This document shows positions 6,453 through 8,538 of a stretch of DNA of 8,538 nucleotides, in pieces. Position 1 is the first letter of the stretch. Every line of letters starts with the position of its first letter. The translations under genes and the position numbers were made by a program. The stretch is from contig DSAJ01000145.1 of assembly GCA_011372835.1 (NCBI GenBank), forward strand, positions 1 through 8,538, read 5' to 3'. This stretch comes from Methanomicrobia archaeon. Lineage in GTDB: Archaea; Methanobacteriota_B; Thermococci; Methanofastidiosales; NM3. The notes beneath the pieces were generated by a model that was given only the letters and a program-made list of their open reading frames with translations, made no database searches and was not told the DNA's origin.

Positions 6453-8401
6453 CAGAGCACCTCCAGCAGTTGTGCGACTATTTGGTCGTCCCTGAAATGA
6501 TTCATAGAGATCGACCCTGAGGGACATGCAGCGGCACAGCTGCCGCACCCCTTGCACAGTGCCTTGTTTATCGTCATGACCCCGCGTTTTTCATCGAATG
6601 CGTGCGCCTCATACGGACAGAGCTGTTCGCACGTCCTGCAGCCCACGCAGCCATCCTCGTTGACGATGGCAATGATGGGTTCCGCATCGATGTGGTCCTT
6701 GGAAAGAAGGTTGACCACGTGTGAGGCCGCCCCGCACGCCTGGGCCACCGAATCGGGAATGTCCTTTGGTCCCTGTGCGCAGCCTGCAAGGAACACGCCG
6801 TCGATCACCGTATCAACGGGCCGGAGCTTGGGATGCGCCTCGAGGAAGAACTTATCGCTACTCCTCGAAAGATGAAGCATCGATGCGATGCCATCTGCAG
6901 ATGATGGCGGCCTGAGTCCCGTGCCAAGGACGACAAGGTCTGCCTCCACCTCGTAGGGCTCACCAAGGAGCGTGTCCTCGGCCCGCACATGAAGCCGTCC
7001 ATCCTCCTCGTAGACCTCGGCTGCATTCCCGCGCCGGTAATGGACGCCCTCCTTTTGCACGCGCTCGTAGAACTCCTCGTAGCCCTTGCCGAACGCTCGC
7101 ATATCGGTATACATGACGGTGACATCGGTATCAGGGAGCTTTTCCTTGATAAGATGCGCTTGCTTTGCGATGTACATGCAGCAGACACGCGAACAATAGG
7201 CGTTCCCAACGCGCTTGTCGCGCGAGCCGACACATGAAACGAACACGACCGATTTCGGGACCTTGCCGTTGATGACAAGCTTCCCGCCGGTAGGCCCATT
7301 TGGGGAGAAGTATCGCTCGAGCTCGAGTCCAGTAAGGACGTTCTCGAAGCGATCATAGCCGAACTCGGGACGCTGCTTGGCCTGGAACTCGTTGTAGCCA
7401 GTTGCCACCACGACGGCGCCCACGTCGAACTCATGGACCTTTTCGACCTGTTCGAAGTCGATTGCCCCCCTGTCGCACGCTTCAACGCAGCTGGGCGACT
7501 TGCCGCACTTGCCGCGCGTGATCATGAGACAGCTGTCGGGGTCGATGGTGTACTTGAGCGGGACCGCCTGCGGGAATGGCACGTAGATGGCCGAACGCTT
7601 GGCGAGACCGTAATCAAAATCACTCAGGATGCGCCCTGCGAGCCTGCAGGCCGAAGCGCATTGGCCACAACCGGTGCACGTCTCCATGTCCACATAACGG
7701 GGGCGTTCACGCACCGTGACATGGAACGAACCCACCGACCCGTCGATACGTTCTACCTCGCTGTAGGTGAGGAGCTCGATGTTGGGGTGGCGCGCCACAT
7801 CGACCATCTTCGGCGTGAGGATGCACGCCGCGCAGTCAAGCGTTGGAAACGTCTTGTCGAACTTGGCCATGTGCCCGCCGATCGAGGGCTCCCGCTCGAC
7901 GAGGTAGACCTTGTATCCCGAGTTCGCAATGTCGAGGGCCGACTGGATGCCTGCGATGCCGCCGCCGATAACGAGGGCACTATGGGTGACAGGTATCTTT
8001 GTGCTCTCCAACGGTTCGAGGAGAGAAGCCTTTGCCACCGCGCTCTTTACGAGCGATACGGCCTTTTCCGTCGCACGCTCCTTGTCCTCGTGCACCCATG
8101 AGCACTGCTCCCGGATGTTTGCCATCTCGAGGCAGTAGGGATTGAGCCCCGCATCACTGACAGCAGCTCGAAACGTTGGTTCGTGCATGCGTGGCGAACA
8201 CGCGGCCACCACGATGCGGTCCAGGCCGTGTGCTGCAATATCGGACTTGATCATCTCTTGTCCTGGGTCGGAGCACATGTACTGATAATCCTTGCACACT
8301 GCAACATTCGCTACATTTTTGAGGGTCTCAACAACGTTATCGATATTTACCGTCGATGATATGTTGACACCGCAATGACAGATATAGACTCCTACCTTCA
8401 C
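6452..8401 (-). CDS. hdrA: Heterodisulfide reductase subunit A (flavin, electron bifurcation)
   Basis: HdrA holds the FAD that can split electron pairs between ferredoxin and the HdrBC heterodisulfide site. This full-length 649-residue protein starts VGVYICHCGVNI (C8, C10). It has the FAD-binding VIGGGIAGIQSALDIA (144-159) and ERE at about 169, then FPTLDCAACILTPKM (185-199). An inserted ferredoxin motif has C242, C245, C248 and C252, with further cysteines at C291, C299, C305 and C309. FVSCVGSRD and YCSRVCC (403-408) follow. GLRPP and FLAGCAQGPKDIPDSVAQA form the second flavin motif. Two C-terminal [4Fe-4S] motifs use C585/588/591/595 and C616/619/622/626. The position after TLDC, selenocysteine in some methanogens, is not a stop here. 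It begins with GTG directly after the hdrB stop codon, with GGGGTGA in the end of hdrB as ribosome binding site. The complex is probably cytosolic. Confidence 0.96.
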   Translation of the reverse strand: MKVGVYICHCGVNISSTVNIDNVVETLKNVANVAVCKDYQYMCSDPGQEMIKSDIAAHGLDRIVVAACSPRMHEPTFRAAVSDAGLNPYCLEMANIREQCSWVHEDKERATEKAVSLVKSAVAKASLLEPLESTKIPVTHSALVIGGGIAGIQSALDIANSGYKVYLVEREPSIGGHMAKFDKTFPTLDCAACILTPKMVDVARHPNIELLTYSEVERIDGSVGSFHVTVRERPRYVDMETCTGCGQCASACRLAGRILSDFDYGLAKRSAIYVPFPQAVPLKYTIDPDSCLMITRGKCGKSPSCVEACDRGAIDFEQVEKVHEFDVGAVVVATGYNEFQAKQRPEFGYDRFENVLTGLELERYFSPNGPTGGKLVINGKVPKSVVFVSCVGSRDKRVGNAYCSRVCCMYIAKQAHLIKEKLPDTDVTVMYTDMRAFGKGYEEFYERVQKEGVHYRRGNAAEVYEEDGRLHVRAEDTLLGEPYEVEADLVVLGTGLRPPSSADGIASMLHLSRSSDKFFLEAHPKLRPVDTVIDGVFLAGCAQGPKDIPDSVAQACGAASHVVNLLSKDHIDAEPIIAIVNEDGCVGCRTCEQLCPYEAHAFDEKRGVMTINKALCKGCGSCAAACPSGSISMNHFRDDQIVAQLLEVL

Positions 8402-8538
8402 CTAGTTCACCCCTTTTTTCACATCCTTGACCTTCTTGACGATGTCCCTCGTGGAGACGAGGTTCATGTGGAGGCCGAGGTGCTTGTGCTTTGATCCGAA
8501 CGCCAGGCCGAGGAGCTGATTCAGGTGGAGCACGGGGA
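8402..8538 (-). CDS. hdrB: Heterodisulfide reductase subunit B, C-terminal end (cut by window edge)
   Basis: The last 44 codons of a gene running in from the right edge end with TAG at 8404-8402. The visible residues PVLHLNQLLGLAFG followed by LGLHMNLV match the tail of HdrB, where a PVLY.TQLLGLALG-type helix follows the second CCG domain. HdrB reduces the CoM-S-S-CoB heterodisulfide, or a comparable disulfide, at non-cubane [4Fe-4S] clusters; none of the cysteine ligands are inside the window. hdrA follows without spacing, so the subunits are translationally coupled. hdrC would be expected just upstream. A paralogous CCG-domain protein cannot be fully excluded from so short a piece. Confidence 0.82.
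   Translation of the reverse strand, partial: PVLHLNQLLGLAFGSKHKHLGLHMNLVSTRDIVKKVKDVKKGVN

Noticed and set aside
5625..6500. 291-codon plus-strand frame across mvhD and the FdhB-like gene
   Set aside because: Antisense to two genes with clear cysteine motifs and strong ribosome binding sites; no family signal of its own.
6453..6557. N-terminal extension of MvhD to 181 residues
   Set aside because: The extra part re-reads the end of hdrA; ATG 6452 overlaps the hdrA stop codon and follows GGAGGTG.
7433..8101. 222-codon plus-strand frame opposite hdrA
   Set aside because: Antisense shadow of the conserved FAD and ferredoxin regions of hdrA.
1..8538. CRISPR array, tRNA or rRNA genes, insertion sequences
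   Set aside because: No spaced direct repeats, no tRNA- or rRNA-like sequence, and no transposase frame or flanking inverted repeats were seen.
2349..8538. Bacterial origin (HdrABC-MvhD also occurs in sulfate reducers and other anaerobes)
   Set aside because: Not strictly excluded, but the TATA boxes at archaeal spacing and the adjacent TPD-family gene favour an archaeon.

Overview
The window looks archaeal, most likely from an anaerobic, methanogen-type or methanogen-related euryarchaeote. Three things point there. It carries a heterodisulfide reductase (Hdr) / MvhD operon. It has short TATA-type promoters with strong GGAGGTGAT-type ribosome binding sites. It also has a TPD-domain (CDIN1/C15orf41-type) gene, a family of archaea and eukaryotes. 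The species cannot be named from this sequence.

Layout. Positions 1-953 (minus strand) hold an HD-domain phosphohydrolase followed 3 nt later by the start of a TPD-family putative nuclease that runs off the left edge. Positions 954-1110 are a divergent intergenic region with a TATA box for each side and a 14-bp palindrome. Positions 1111-2354 (plus strand) hold fdhD and mobA, which overlap by 4 nt (ATGA); both are formate dehydrogenase / molybdopterin cofactor maturation genes. Positions 2349-8538 (minus strand) are one tightly packed operon. In transcription order it holds the 3' end of hdrB, then hdrA, mvhD, an FdhB-like iron-sulfur protein, fdhA, and an unrecognised multi-pass membrane protein with an internal duplication. 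Its promoter lies beyond the right edge.

How it works together (inference from known families). FdhA oxidises formate, or reduces CO2. The FdhB-like protein carries the electrons on to MvhD and then to the flavin of HdrA. HdrA can bifurcate electrons between the heterodisulfide site on HdrB(C) and ferredoxin. This resembles the formate-driven Hdr supercomplexes of methanogens. However, the FdhB-like subunit has FeS clusters at its C-terminus and no visible room for the usual F420-binding C-terminal domain, so the link may bypass F420. FdhD and MobA next door would supply the active Mo/W-bis-MGD cofactor, although this FdhD lacks the usual CxxC motif. The membrane protein is the least explained part of the locus and, by position only, is a candidate for formate or ion transport or membrane anchoring.
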